From: Porticoccus sp033791605
GTDB lineage: Bacteria > Pseudomonadota > Gammaproteobacteria > Pseudomonadales > Porticoccaceae
Reading direction: 5' to 3'
Assembly: GCA_033791605.1 (NCBI GenBank)
Contig: JASJGJ010000040.1
Location: 1 to 58,775 of the forward strand
DNA length: 58,775 nt
A program made the position numbers and the translations under genes. Shown here one piece after another: positions 27,434-36,570 of the stretch (positions within the stretch are counted from its first letter, which is position 1; every line of letters starts with the position of its first letter). The notes below the pieces were generated by a model, which saw only the letters and a program-made list of their open reading frames with translations, was not told where the DNA came from and did no database searches.

Positions 27434-29014
27434 TTATATATTGAGTACATCCACAAATAATGTAAGTCGTTGGCCGGGTTTGATGTATTTTTTCGGGTTG
27501 AGTTTATTCCAAGTAAGAATATCGCTAATTTTGATGTCAAACTTGCTGGCTATGCGGGAGAGGGAATCGCCATGGCGTACTTTGTATTTTAGTTTCCTGA
27601 TACTGGCAGTATTAGCTGTATTTTCAGCAGCCTGAACCTTCAGTTGTTGCCCCAGCCTAAGTGGGGACTTAACATCCAAATTATTCCATCTGGCAATATT
27701 TCGAATAGAAACTTTTTGGTTTTTAGCGATTTTCCACAATGAGTCGCCGTTTTTAACCGTATAAATATTCACGGCGCCAGCGGTTGGGCTATCAAATCCA
27801 GTTCCTGGTATTTTTAGCTTTTGCCCCACTCGGAGAAAGTCACTTCGCAAGTCATTTTTATTGCGTAAGTGTTGGGTGAGCACCTGGTGACGTTGTGCAA
27901 TACCTGAAAGCGTGTCACCGGACTTTACCTGATATTGTTTGATGGGTGTCCATTGATCCCTTGGGGTGTTGGCCATCGCTGTTCTGAAGGTGTTGACACT
28001 TTCGATCGGTAATAGAAGTTGCTGCGGACCTTCCGGGTGTGTAACCCAGCGATTGTAACCAGCATTAAGATGATGAATTTCATCAGCTTCTATCCCGGCC
28101 ATTTTAGCTGCTCTGGTGAGGTCTATCTGTTCTGGAACCTCAATACGGGTAAAGTAAGGTTGGTTCACAAGACTGGGGAGGTTCACACCATGCTTTTCTG
28201 GATTGGCAATAATTCGAGAAATAGCGAGTAATTGTGGAACATAGGCCCGTGTTTCTTTCGGTAAGCTTAGAGACCAAAAGTCTGTAGGTTTACCCTTTCT
28301 TTTGTTCTTTTTGATAGCTCTTTTAACGGTACCTTCACCGGAATTGTAGGCAGCCAGTGCTAACAGCCAGTCACCATCAAAATAGTTGTGTAAATAGGTC
28401 AGGTAATTGATCGCGGCTTCTGTAGACGCTACAGGGTCACGTCGGCCGTCGTACCACCAGTCCCGTTGCAAGCCGAACCGTTTGCCGGTACCGGGAATGA
28501 ATTGCCATAGTCCTGATGCGTGGCTGTGGGAATAAGCTAGGGGGTCGTAGGCGCTTTCCACTGCTGGCAGCATTGCCAGCTCTAGGGGCATATTCTTGGC
28601 CTCCAGCTCGCCAATAATATGATAGAGGTAGCGCTGGCCTCTTTGTGTGATTAGATCGATATAGCTTTGGCTGTTTTTGTACCAGGTGACCTGTTTTTCA
28701 ATGCCTGGATTGCTGTAGTGCTCTTGAAGCGTCATGCCTTGACGTAGACGAACCCACAGGTCCCTTGTGGCTTCGGAACTCTGTCGTTCTATGACAGAGA
28801 CAGCTTTTTTTTGGGTCAATTTCGTATGTTTTCGAGCTATTTTTTTCTTAGTATCTAGCTTTTTTGTTACTTGAGGCTCTTTGTTTGTGGTAGGTGGTGG
28901 GCTGTTAATTAGAGCTTTAGGGGCTGACTGATGTGGTGGTTGTGGAGTAGTTTGGGTACACCCTGAAAGAATAGAAATCATCAGCATGAGAAAAATAAGC
29001 GTTTTGATATGCAT
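27434..29014 (-). CDS. mltD: Membrane-bound lytic murein transglycosylase D with three LysM domains
   Basis: 526 residues. A lipoprotein signal LMLMISILSGC is followed by a Pro/Lys/Thr-rich linker, then the SLT domain: AMLPAVESAYDPLAYSHS with the catalytic Glu, ASGLWQFIPGTGKRFGL and ALAAYNSGEGTVKRA. Three C-terminal LysM peptidoglycan-binding repeats are readable: YQVKSGDTLSGIAQRH, YTVKNGDSLWKIAKNQ and YKVRHGDSLSRIASKF. E. coli MltD has two. The enzyme is an outer membrane-anchored muramidase. It is often near gloB in gammaproteobacteria, as here, with 205 bp between them that show no gene. Confidence 0.95.
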   Translation of the reverse strand: MHIKTLIFLMLMISILSGCTQTTPQPPHQSAPKALINSPPPTTNKEPQVTKKLDTKKKIARKHTKLTQKKAVSVIERQSSEATRDLWVRLRQGMTLQEHYSNPGIEKQVTWYKNSQSYIDLITQRGQRYLYHIIGELEAKNMPLELAMLPAVESAYDPLAYSHSHASGLWQFIPGTGKRFGLQRDWWYDGRRDPVASTEAAINYLTYLHNYFDGDWLLALAAYNSGEGTVKRAIKKNKRKGKPTDFWSLSLPKETRAYVPQLLAISRIIANPEKHGVNLPSLVNQPYFTRIEVPEQIDLTRAAKMAGIEADEIHHLNAGYNRWVTHPEGPQQLLLPIESVNTFRTAMANTPRDQWTPIKQYQVKSGDTLSGIAQRHQVLTQHLRNKNDLRSDFLRVGQKLKIPGTGFDSPTAGAVNIYTVKNGDSLWKIAKNQKVSIRNIARWNNLDVKSPLRLGQQLKVQAAENTANTASIRKLKYKVRHGDSLSRIASKFDIKISDILTWNKLNPKKYIKPGQRLTLFVDVLNI

Positions 29015-29219
29015 GGTGATTACGACTCTTATGGTGTATGGCCTAAATTAGTACAAGACAAATCCGGATCGAATTGTAACGGTCTGCGCAATTGGGATCA
29101 ATTTAGACAGTTCTGGTAAAGACTGCTGTGACAGAGTGAACAGTTTTTTTGTATGGGTTTTGTTGCTCTCAGCTTATGTGGGCCTTACCAGAAGCTGTAG
29201 AAGGTAAAGGGGTGGTTCC

Positions 29220-29987
29220 CTAGAAACAGTCTTTCCAGTGACGGAGAGCAGCAAATATTTCACTCTCTGAAAGAAGAGGTTGGTTGCTATGTCGTCGGGC
29301 AGCTTCTTGAATACTTTGTTGTCCTGTCCGCAGAAAGGGATTGTTCGCAAGTTCTTTCGATAGGGTCGAAGGTATTGTCGGTTTATTTTGCTGACGTAAT
29401 TCTTCTATTTCTATAGCACGTTGCTGTAAAACTTCGTTGTCTGGTTCTACCACGAGGGCAAAGCGGGTATTAGCTTCTGTGTATTCATGGGCACAATAGA
29501 TTTTTGTGTCAGCAGGTAAAGAGGCTAATCGTGATAGAGAGTGCCACATTTGATCTGGTGTTCCCTCGAATAATCGGCCACAACCATTGGAAAAAAGTGT
29601 ATCTCCGCAAAAAACCAAGGACTCGTTCGCTGAAAAGTAGGCAATGTGATCCAGCGTGTGTCCTGGAATGCTGATCACTTGAAAGGTTTGGTTCGCGATA
29701 TTGAGTGAAGCCCCATCCTTCATTATTGCTGTCGCTTGGGGTATACCTTCTGGAGCATAAACGGGTACGGAATATTCCTTGAGTAATTGATCTATCCCCC
29801 CTACGTGATCTGCGTGATGGTGTGTGATCAGTATGCCTTTCAATGAGAGCTTTAATCTATGGAGTGTTTCCAGTACGGGTACGGCATCTCCTGGGTCTAC
29901 CACATAGGCCTGATTTTCACCCTGCGAATGAAACAACCAGATATAATTATCTGTAAAGGCAGGAATTGTATGAACAATCAGGGGCAT
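29220..29987 (-). CDS. gloB: Hydroxyacylglutathione hydrolase (glyoxalase II)
   Basis: 255 residues, the family length. The metallo-beta-lactamase fold signature THHHADHVGGID gives the dinuclear zinc ligands, with VISIPGHTLDHIAYF, VFCGDTLFSNGCGRLFEG and CAHEYTEANTRFA supplying the others and the glutathione region. It hydrolyses S-D-lactoylglutathione in methylglyoxal detoxification. It is divergent from the yafS-like gene with a 166-bp intergenic region, the same arrangement as gloB/yafS/rnhA/dnaQ in enterics. Confidence 0.96.
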   Translation of the reverse strand: MPLIVHTIPAFTDNYIWLFHSQGENQAYVVDPGDAVPVLETLHRLKLSLKGILITHHHADHVGGIDQLLKEYSVPVYAPEGIPQATAIMKDGASLNIANQTFQVISIPGHTLDHIAYFSANESLVFCGDTLFSNGCGRLFEGTPDQMWHSLSRLASLPADTKIYCAHEYTEANTRFALVVEPDNEVLQQRAIEIEELRQQNKPTIPSTLSKELANNPFLRTGQQSIQEAARRHSNQPLLSESEIFAALRHWKDCF

Positions 29988-30153
29988 ATCAGGTTCCAGT
30001 AGTTTTCGCTGTGGATAATACTCATAATAAACTAATCAGCCCTTGGAGCATAAACTGTAAAGCGTGGTTGGCGTTTGGTTAAATGCTTGAAGAACAGTGG
30101 CGTAAAATAATTGATGATTGATATAACTTTTTTGAAAAAAGTGCGGTTAAAGC

Positions 30154-31077
30154 ATGGGTAATATAGTTCGTGCAGTTAAGAAATACTTGGATACAAAACA
30201 TCGGATCGCCCCACTGTCATGTTCCCAAGTGTCTATTGAGGCTTGGTTTGAGACACAATATGGCCAATATCTTCTAAACCAGGAGCATCAGGGGCTACGA
30301 CATGTAATGCCTGATCTAGGTGCCCACAGAATGATGTATTTGGGTGTGACGCCACAACGGTTATTACCCGGTGAATTCAACCATTTACATAGTTTCTCTA
30401 TTGGATCCTCGAGTGATAGAGTCGGTGATACAGCTGTTATTGCTGATTTTGATGAGCTACCTCTACCTTCAGAAACTGTTGACACAGTATTACTTCATCA
30501 TGCGCTTGAATTTTCTGTATTTCCCCATGAAGTGCTAAAGGAGGCCGCCAGAGTATTGAAACCTTGTGGGCATATGGCGCTGGTAGTGTTAAACCCAATG
30601 AGTATGTTTGGTTTAGTAAAGTGGCCAGCTCGGTTGGTTTCACCACACTCTATATGGCGTCATCATAGCTTGCGCTATGGACGGATGTTAGATTGGCTTA
30701 GATTGTTGAATATACAACCCATTAAAGCTGTTTCAGGCGGGTTTTTCTGGCCTACTCGAGGCTCAACAGGGGATGGCCTTGGTAAAGGGCATACTGGTGA
30801 AGATTGTAAAGACGGACTAATGGATCGATTAGGTCAAAGGTACAGCTCTCCCTTTGGCGCTTACTATATCCTCGTCGCAAGAAAGTATGTGGCTCGCCCC
30901 ACATTTTCAGGACCTAGCAAATGGAAAGCCATTCGTATACCCGTCGCATCTGCTGTGAAAAAAAATGGAATCAATAAAACTCTGTTGGCTGAGGAGAGCT
31001 TTTTGGAAGACAGCTTGCCAGAAAATAACTTGTCAGAGAAGGTTTTGATTAAAAAGAGAATATTGGGAGAAAAATAA
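30154..31077 (+). CDS. YafS-like class I SAM-dependent methyltransferase
   Basis: 307 residues. The middle has the post-II/III motifs of class I methyltransferases: ADFDELPLPSETVDTVLLHH, then EVLKEAARVLKPCGHMALVVLNP. Motif I is degenerate: MMYLGVTPQ stands where E/D-x-G-x-G-x-G is expected, a known feature of this YafS-type family near gloB and rnhA. The C-terminal 35 residues are an acidic Glu/Leu/Ser-rich tail (FLEDSLPENNLSEK) that looks poorly conserved. The substrate is unknown. The stop codon abuts the rnhA start, so the two are translationally coupled. Confidence 0.82.
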   Translation: MGNIVRAVKKYLDTKHRIAPLSCSQVSIEAWFETQYGQYLLNQEHQGLRHVMPDLGAHRMMYLGVTPQRLLPGEFNHLHSFSIGSSSDRVGDTAVIADFDELPLPSETVDTVLLHHALEFSVFPHEVLKEAARVLKPCGHMALVVLNPMSMFGLVKWPARLVSPHSIWRHHSLRYGRMLDWLRLLNIQPIKAVSGGFFWPTRGSTGDGLGKGHTGEDCKDGLMDRLGQRYSSPFGAYYILVARKYVARPTFSGPSKWKAIRIPVASAVKKNGINKTLLAEESFLEDSLPENNLSEKVLIKKRILGEK

Positions 31078-31509
31078 TTGAAGGAAGTAGAAATTTTCAC
31101 TGATGGCGCCTGTCGGGGAAATCCTGGTCCGGGTGGCTGGGGTGCACTATTACGATTCGGTGATAAAGAAAAATCAATTTTTGGTGGTGAAGGCGAAACG
31201 ACCAATAACCGTATGGAGTTAACGGCAGCAATAGAGGCGTTAGCAGAATTAAAAGGAGCATCCAAAGTGATCTTGACCACAGATTCTGAGTATGTACGTC
31301 AGGGTATCACTAGTTGGTTAGAGAACTGGAAAAAACGTGGATGGAAAACGGCCAGTAGAAAGCCCGTAAAAAATGTGGATTTGTGGCAGCGCTTGGAGGC
31401 AGAGGCAGAGCGTCACGAAGTGGAATGGAAGTGGGTTAAAGGTCATAGTGGTCATCGCGAGAATGAAATTGCTGATCAATTGGCTAACCGCGGTATCGAT
31501 GAATTATAA
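31078..31509 (+). CDS. rnhA: Ribonuclease HI
   Basis: 143 residues with a TTG start directly after the previous stop, and GGGAG upstream. Catalytic residues are all present: Asp9 (FTDGACRGNPG), Glu47 (NNRMELTAA), Asp69 (TTDSEYV), His123 (KGHSGH) and Asp133 (IADQLAN). The basic handle KKRGWKTASRKPVKN is also there, as in E. coli RNase HI. It degrades RNA in RNA-DNA hybrids. It is followed by dnaQ after 67 bp; in enterics the two are divergent, here they are co-directional. Confidence 0.97.
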   Translation: MKEVEIFTDGACRGNPGPGGWGALLRFGDKEKSIFGGEGETTNNRMELTAAIEALAELKGASKVILTTDSEYVRQGITSWLENWKKRGWKTASRKPVKNVDLWQRLEAEAERHEVEWKWVKGHSGHRENEIADQLANRGIDEL

Positions 31510-31576
31510 ACAATGCCTTGCTAGTAAAATTTTTTGCTAATAAAGACTGATTTTCACCCATAGAGATACCAGCACC

Positions 31577-32308
31577 ATGGCAAGACAAGTCATATTGGAT
31601 ACAGAAACCACCGGTTTGGAAACAAGTCAGGATCATCGGATTATCGAAATTGGCTGTGTTGAATTAGTCAATCGTCGATTAACTGGCCGTCACTACCACC
31701 AATACATTAACCCTGAGCGGGAAATTGATCAGGGGGCCATGGAAGTACATGGTATTACCAATGAATCCCTTGCAGATAAGCCTGTATTTGCTTCTGTAGC
31801 GAATGAGTTTTTGGACTTTATTAGGGGATCAGAGCTCGTTATTCACAATGCGCCCTTTGATATTGGTTTTATTGACTATGAGTTTGGTAAGTTGGACGGC
31901 TATGTTCCCGTAACCAATAGCTGTGATGTTATTGATACTCTGGTGATGGCTCGTCAGCGTCATCCTGGTCAGAAAAATAACCTTAATGCATTGTGTAAAC
32001 GCTATGGTGTCGATAACTCAAAGCGCGATTTACATGGTGCTTTACTCGATGCAGAAATACTTGCGGACGTTTATTTGTTAATGACGGGAGGGCAAGTGGA
32101 TCTGGTGCTGGGTAGTCATGGTAGCGCTAAGGAGGGGAATGTACAGAACGATATTCGTCATCTTTCGAGTGATCGTTCGCCTCTCAAAATTATTCGTGCC
32201 AGTGAAGAAGAACTGAAACAGCACAACGAAAAACTGGCCCAAATTAATAAGGCCAGTGATGGAGCTTGTGTGTGGTTGGCGGCGTCAGTTGATACCACGT
32301 CAGACTAG
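31577..32308 (+). CDS. dnaQ: DNA polymerase III epsilon subunit (proofreading 3'-5' exonuclease)
   Basis: 243 residues. Exo I is VILDTETTGLE with the catalytic Asp-x-Glu, Exo II is VIHNAPFDIGFIDYE, and Exo III is HGALLDAEILADVY. A short C-terminal tail ends the protein and should bind the alpha subunit. It provides proofreading for the replicative polymerase. The length is the same as E. coli DnaQ. It converges with nhaB with only 25 bp between stops and no visible terminator. Confidence 0.96.
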   Translation: MARQVILDTETTGLETSQDHRIIEIGCVELVNRRLTGRHYHQYINPEREIDQGAMEVHGITNESLADKPVFASVANEFLDFIRGSELVIHNAPFDIGFIDYEFGKLDGYVPVTNSCDVIDTLVMARQRHPGQKNNLNALCKRYGVDNSKRDLHGALLDAEILADVYLLMTGGQVDLVLGSHGSAKEGNVQNDIRHLSSDRSPLKIIRASEEELKQHNEKLAQINKASDGACVWLAASVDTTSD

Positions 32309-32333
32309 CTTTAATGTGTTGTTGAGAGCCTGA

Positions 32334-33842
32334 TTACAGAACGTACTTTACACACAACACACCTACAACTGAAAGAACAATGGTGTAGGGTAGTGCCATA
32401 ATGACCATCCGACCATAGGATAGTCGAATAAGTGGAGCTAATGCTGAGGTCAATAGGAACAAGAATGCTGCCTGCCCATTGGGTGTCGCAACGCTAGGCA
32501 GATTAGTACCCGTATTGATAGCTACGGTGAGCAGATCAAAATGTTCTCTACTAATTTTTCCTGCATCCAGCACGGCTTTAACTTCGTTAATGTATACCGT
32601 CGCAACAAAAACATTATCACTGATCGCAGAGAGTACGCCGTTAGCGATAAAGAACATAACGGGTTGTATGCTCGGATCCATTTCCAGCACTGCGTGAACG
32701 ATCGGTGAGAACAGATGCTGGTCGTGAATAACCGCCACGATGGCAAAAAACACCACTAGTAACGCCGTAAAGGGTAGGGCTTCTTCAAACGCATGACCAA
32801 TACGGTGTTCTTCGGTGATACCGTTAAAGGCAGTCAAAAGGACGATAACTGAGAGGCCAATGAGTCCTACGGGTGCCAAGTGAAACGCTAATCCGACAAT
32901 CAGAAAAAGCGCGACCAATGCCTGAATAATCAATGACATTCGGTGCTTGTTGGTCATTTTTTTTGATTCTTGCAGGTCAAACTCCTCTAATACCGTGCGT
33001 ACAGCATCAGGAAGTTTGGTGCCATAGCCAAACCCACCAATCTTTTCCAGAAGTACGCAGGTCATTAGACCGCAGGCTAAAACAGGCATGGTGACGGGAG
33101 CCATTGTTAGGAAGAATTGTATAAAGGTCCATCCAGCTTTTTCTGCAATTAACAGGTTTTGCGGTTCGCCTACTAAGGTAGTCACGCCACCTAATGCCGT
33201 ACCAACAGCACCGTGCATAATCAAGCTGCGTAAGAACGAACGAAAACCTTCCAAGTCTTCTCGGTGATATTCAGTGACTGAGTCATCGTTGGAGTGGTCG
33301 TGACCATGTTCGTGCTGAATCTCCTTACCTGAAGCCACCTTGTGATAGACCGAATAAAAACCTATAGCGACGCTGATGAGTACGGCCGTTACTGTCAGGG
33401 CGTCTAAGAAGGCAGACAAAAAGGCTCCCGCGATACAAAATAGGAATGACAGTACCACCTTGGAGCGAACGCCAATCAAAAGTTTGGTAAAGGTGAATAA
33501 TAGCAGGTCGCGCATAAAGTAAATGCCTGCCACCATAAAGATCAGTAGGAGAATAACTTCAAAATTCCCTAGGGCTTCATGATAGACCGTTTCCGGTTTA
33601 GTCATACCCAGAAGAACGGCTTCAATGGCGAGCAGTCCTCCGGGTTGCAGTGGGTAGCACTTCAGGGCCATGGCTAGGCAGAAAATAAATTCAACGATCA
33701 ACACCCAGCCAGTGAAAAAATTATTGGTGGTGAAAACGAGAATCGGGTTAGCAACTAAAAAGGCCAGAATGGTGTATTTATACCAATCGGGTGAGTTACC
33801 CAAAAAGTTTTTACTGAAAGCCTGAAGCATTGGCTGAGACAT
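32334..33842 (-). CDS. nhaB: Na+/H+ antiporter NhaB
   Basis: 502 residues with about a dozen membrane helices. The N-terminus NFLGNSPDWYKYTIL and the stretch LKCYPLQPGGLLAIEAVLLG are strongly NhaB-like, followed by FMVAGIYFMRDLLLF and FLSAFLDALTVTAVLISVA. A cytoplasmic loop (about 170-200) is His- and Asp-rich (HEHGHDHSNDD), which is unusual and could bind metal. NhaB exchanges Na+ for H+ electrogenically, fitting with the NQR sodium pump encoded upstream. It stands alone and is divergent from the 33993 gene. Confidence 0.95.
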   Translation of the reverse strand: MSQPMLQAFSKNFLGNSPDWYKYTILAFLVANPILVFTTNNFFTGWVLIVEFIFCLAMALKCYPLQPGGLLAIEAVLLGMTKPETVYHEALGNFEVILLLIFMVAGIYFMRDLLLFTFTKLLIGVRSKVVLSFLFCIAGAFLSAFLDALTVTAVLISVAIGFYSVYHKVASGKEIQHEHGHDHSNDDSVTEYHREDLEGFRSFLRSLIMHGAVGTALGGVTTLVGEPQNLLIAEKAGWTFIQFFLTMAPVTMPVLACGLMTCVLLEKIGGFGYGTKLPDAVRTVLEEFDLQESKKMTNKHRMSLIIQALVALFLIVGLAFHLAPVGLIGLSVIVLLTAFNGITEEHRIGHAFEEALPFTALLVVFFAIVAVIHDQHLFSPIVHAVLEMDPSIQPVMFFIANGVLSAISDNVFVATVYINEVKAVLDAGKISREHFDLLTVAINTGTNLPSVATPNGQAAFLFLLTSALAPLIRLSYGRMVIMALPYTIVLSVVGVLCVKYVL

Positions 33843-33892
33843 GAGGTTGTCCTTATTATTTTTGATCTATTTTGTTGGGCTCAAATCTATTT

Positions 33893-33910
33893 GATAATAG
33901 TGCTATTATC
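33893..33910. promoter_or_regulatory. Operator-like inverted repeat between nhaB and the ChpA-N-like gene
   Basis: GATAATAG (33893-33900) and CTATTATC (33903-33910) are perfect 8-bp arms separated by TG. It lies 51 bp upstream of nhaB and 83 bp upstream of the divergent gene. Candidate binding site for a dimeric regulator; the protein is unknown. Confidence 0.45.
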
Positions 33911-33992
33911 CCCCAGTAGGCAAGGGGAACGGTATAATGAGGCTGGCAATTTTGCAAGTATTAGCCATCGACACAATGGATAATGAGTAGCT

Positions 33993-35663
33993 ATGTATTT
34001 GATTAATAAGCAGGCGTTGGAACTAGTAAAAGGCGAACTTCAAAGTGAAATGGAGAAGTTGATTTTTGAAGTTGGTCAACCTGCTCACAAAATGGATAGG
34101 GAGGCGCTGTTAAGTGGCCTGACGCACATTCATGGTGTTTTCTCACTATTGGAGGTGGTTGGGGGTAAGGCAATTGTTACGGATATCGTGGCGCTGCTTC
34201 AATCTGCGGAAACTGAGGAGTTAAGTGAGGGGCATTGGGATGTCGCGGTTAATGCGATTAAATTATTGCCGGTCTATTTTCAACAGGTTCAGTCAGCGGA
34301 GCGGGATAACCCGCTATTGTTGCTTCCAGAGATTAATGAGCTGCGACGTTGTAATGGGCAGCCATTACGGGATGAGTATTTCTTTATATCGCAGTTCTTA
34401 CCAGAGTCACCCATTGTTTCTCTCATTATGTCGAAGGATTCATCGCAACTGGATGTGATAAGACTCTCTCGGCATTTATTTCAGAAGGGCTTAATTCAAG
34501 CTGTTCGAGGCAGTGGACGCAAAGCTGCAGTTAAGATTATGGCCCACGGTATTCATCGTTTGCGTAAGGTGATGACCGATGGATCTGAACAACTGTACTG
34601 GTCCATGGTTTTTGAGGTTCTTGGTGCTTTATATCGTGGGGCGCTGGGGTTTGAGCAAACTCGCTTGCGGGCATTGATGTCTATTGAACGGCAACTGAAG
34701 ATGCTTGCGGAAAATGCTTCCCATGAAAATTCTTATCCAGAGCCCCAGCAGATGGCCATGGTGGCTCATTTCGTACTTTCTGGTTGTTCCACGGAGAGCG
34801 CCCAAAAGTTGTCTGCCGAATTGGCGATAGAACCTCTCAATTTTTGCGCTAAAGATATCAACGCCTACCGTGCTCATATGGTGGCTAGTGGCGGGTCTAA
34901 TTTTCCTGAAATGATGTTGGTGCTGAGCGACAAGTATGATGAGCTGAGTTTTGTACTGGATGAATTGGTGATTAATCCCGAGAAGCGGGCTCATAACCGA
35001 AGCCAGTTGCAGACTGGTCTCGCCAGTACCGCTGAAATATGTCTGATGTTAGGCTTATCTCAATTAGGTCAGCGGTGTAGCCAGCATGCTGAACAATTAA
35101 TAGGAATTTCTGGGGAGGAAAGAGTCTCAGATGAGTTGATTGATGACATGGTGAATACATTACTTTGCTTAGATTCCATTATCGTAGAATTACGAGATCA
35201 ATCGCCTTCAGAGCAGCAGTTGCAACAAATTAATCAACAGACATTAAAATCTATCGTCGAGTCAAACGTGGTTAACCATGCCGAGAGACGAGTGTTACAA
35301 GAGGCTCTTATAAATCTTGCAGAGGTGATGAGGGTGTCGAGCGATTACTGTGAAGGTATGCCTGATGAAAGTATGGCATCGAATAGTGGTGATCGGTCAA
35401 TTTTGAATAACTTTAATGCGTTAGTTGGGTCGGTTGATATGCTGGGTTTGAGTCGCGCCTCATCTGTGGCTCGGCGCTGTTTTAATTATTTTGAAAAGAA
35501 TTTTAATGGGGACGGAGAGGAAATACCGGAAACAATGGCGGATGTATTTGCCGATGCCATTGTGAGCTTGGAGTATTATTTGGATAATCGACGTTGGGAC
35601 TCGAGTTTTGACGATTCGGTACTTAGTGTCGCTGAAAGTTGTTTGACCCGATTGGAAACCTAG
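33993..35663 (+). CDS. Stand-alone protein resembling the N-terminal region of ChpA/PilL
   Basis: 556 residues, soluble and helical. The first 130 resemble the N-terminus of the type IV pilus chemosensory kinase ChpA/PilL: LTHIHGVFSLLEVVGGKAIV (Hpt-like helix pair), VNAIKLLPVYFQQVQ, then LLLLPEINELRRCNGQPLRDE. In ChpA this leads to multiple Hpt domains, a CheA kinase core and a receiver; none of those is present here. No HxxKG phospho-acceptor motif is seen; the equivalent reads THIHG, so a scaffold role or a degenerate Hpt is likely (inference). A second helical repeat around 420-540 (LVGSVDMLGLSRASSVARRC) may be another Hpt-like unit. No pil or chp genes are near. nudC follows 37 bp later. 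Confidence 0.65.
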   Translation: MYLINKQALELVKGELQSEMEKLIFEVGQPAHKMDREALLSGLTHIHGVFSLLEVVGGKAIVTDIVALLQSAETEELSEGHWDVAVNAIKLLPVYFQQVQSAERDNPLLLLPEINELRRCNGQPLRDEYFFISQFLPESPIVSLIMSKDSSQLDVIRLSRHLFQKGLIQAVRGSGRKAAVKIMAHGIHRLRKVMTDGSEQLYWSMVFEVLGALYRGALGFEQTRLRALMSIERQLKMLAENASHENSYPEPQQMAMVAHFVLSGCSTESAQKLSAELAIEPLNFCAKDINAYRAHMVASGGSNFPEMMLVLSDKYDELSFVLDELVINPEKRAHNRSQLQTGLASTAEICLMLGLSQLGQRCSQHAEQLIGISGEERVSDELIDDMVNTLLCLDSIIVELRDQSPSEQQLQQINQQTLKSIVESNVVNHAERRVLQEALINLAEVMRVSSDYCEGMPDESMASNSGDRSILNNFNALVGSVDMLGLSRASSVARRCFNYFEKNFNGDGEEIPETMADVFADAIVSLEYYLDNRRWDSSFDDSVLSVAESCLTRLET

Positions 35664-35700
35664 CTTTCCATTGATCGTCTGACCGTTATAAGGGGACTGT

Positions 35701-36567
35701 TTGGTTACATCAGATAACTTTTATCCATGTTCTACTCTTCCTGGGAGTAGCGCTCTAGTTGACGTATTACCCGGACAAGAACCTCTATATATAGCTGTTG
35801 CAGGACAGCAGCTATTAACTCGTCAGAATAGCCAAAATTTTTTGTTTGAAATTTCTGAACTTTCTAATGAAAAGGGCTTGACCGAAAAACACTCGCCACA
35901 TTATTTATTGGGTTTATACCAACACAGACCCTGTTATGTTCTGGATTATGGTGATGAAGCTCATGCCTTAAAAGGTTTTGAATGGAGAAGGTTGAGGTCT
36001 TTTTTAGATTCTGTAGATGACTTGCACTTCAACCTTGCTGGCCGTGCATGCCAAGTTGTTAATTGGGATAGAGAACACCGCTTCTGCGGAACTTGTGGTT
36101 CACCCACGAGTAAATCTGAGGTTGATCATGCGCGGGTTTGTGATCCCTGCGATCGCCAATTCTACCCAAGAATTTCACCCTGTGTCATTGTCGTTGTAAC
36201 GAAGGATGAACACTGTTTGTTGGCAAGAAACTCCGCATGGGAAAAAAGATATTTTAGTGCCTTGGCTGGGTTTATTGAGCCTGGAGAGACGGTAGAGTTA
36301 GCATTGCATCGTGAAATAAAGGAAGAGGTTGGTATTGAAGTGGAAAACTTACAGTATTTTTCCAGTCAGCCATGGCCTTTTCCTGGACAATTAATGCTGG
36401 GCTTTCATGCTACCTATAAGGCGGGAGATATTCAGGTGGATAATCAGGAAATCGTCGAGGCTGATTGGTGGCACTATACTGATTTACCCCCATATCCTGC
36501 ACCGCAAACATTATCTGGTCGTCTGATTGAGCACTTTGTTCGTCAGTGTAGACAGCGGGGTAGTTGA
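35701..36567 (+). CDS. nudC: NAD+/NADH pyrophosphatase (Nudix hydrolase NudC)
   Basis: 288 residues beginning with TTG, preceded by AAGGGG about 6 bp upstream. The zinc ribbon CGTCGSPT/CDPC (about 133-155) is followed by YPRISPCVIVVV and the Nudix box GFIEPGETVELALHREIKEE with VGIEV following, then the NudC signature SQPWPFPGQLMLGF. NudC hydrolyses NADH and also removes NAD caps from RNA. The length is a little over E. coli NudC (257) because of the N-terminal part. It overlaps no neighbour; the next gene starts 3 bp after its stop. Confidence 0.95.
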   Translation: MVTSDNFYPCSTLPGSSALVDVLPGQEPLYIAVAGQQLLTRQNSQNFLFEISELSNEKGLTEKHSPHYLLGLYQHRPCYVLDYGDEAHALKGFEWRRLRSFLDSVDDLHFNLAGRACQVVNWDREHRFCGTCGSPTSKSEVDHARVCDPCDRQFYPRISPCVIVVVTKDEHCLLARNSAWEKRYFSALAGFIEPGETVELALHREIKEEVGIEVENLQYFSSQPWPFPGQLMLGFHATYKAGDIQVDNQEIVEADWWHYTDLPPYPAPQTLSGRLIEHFVRQCRQRGS

Positions 36568-36570
36568 TCC

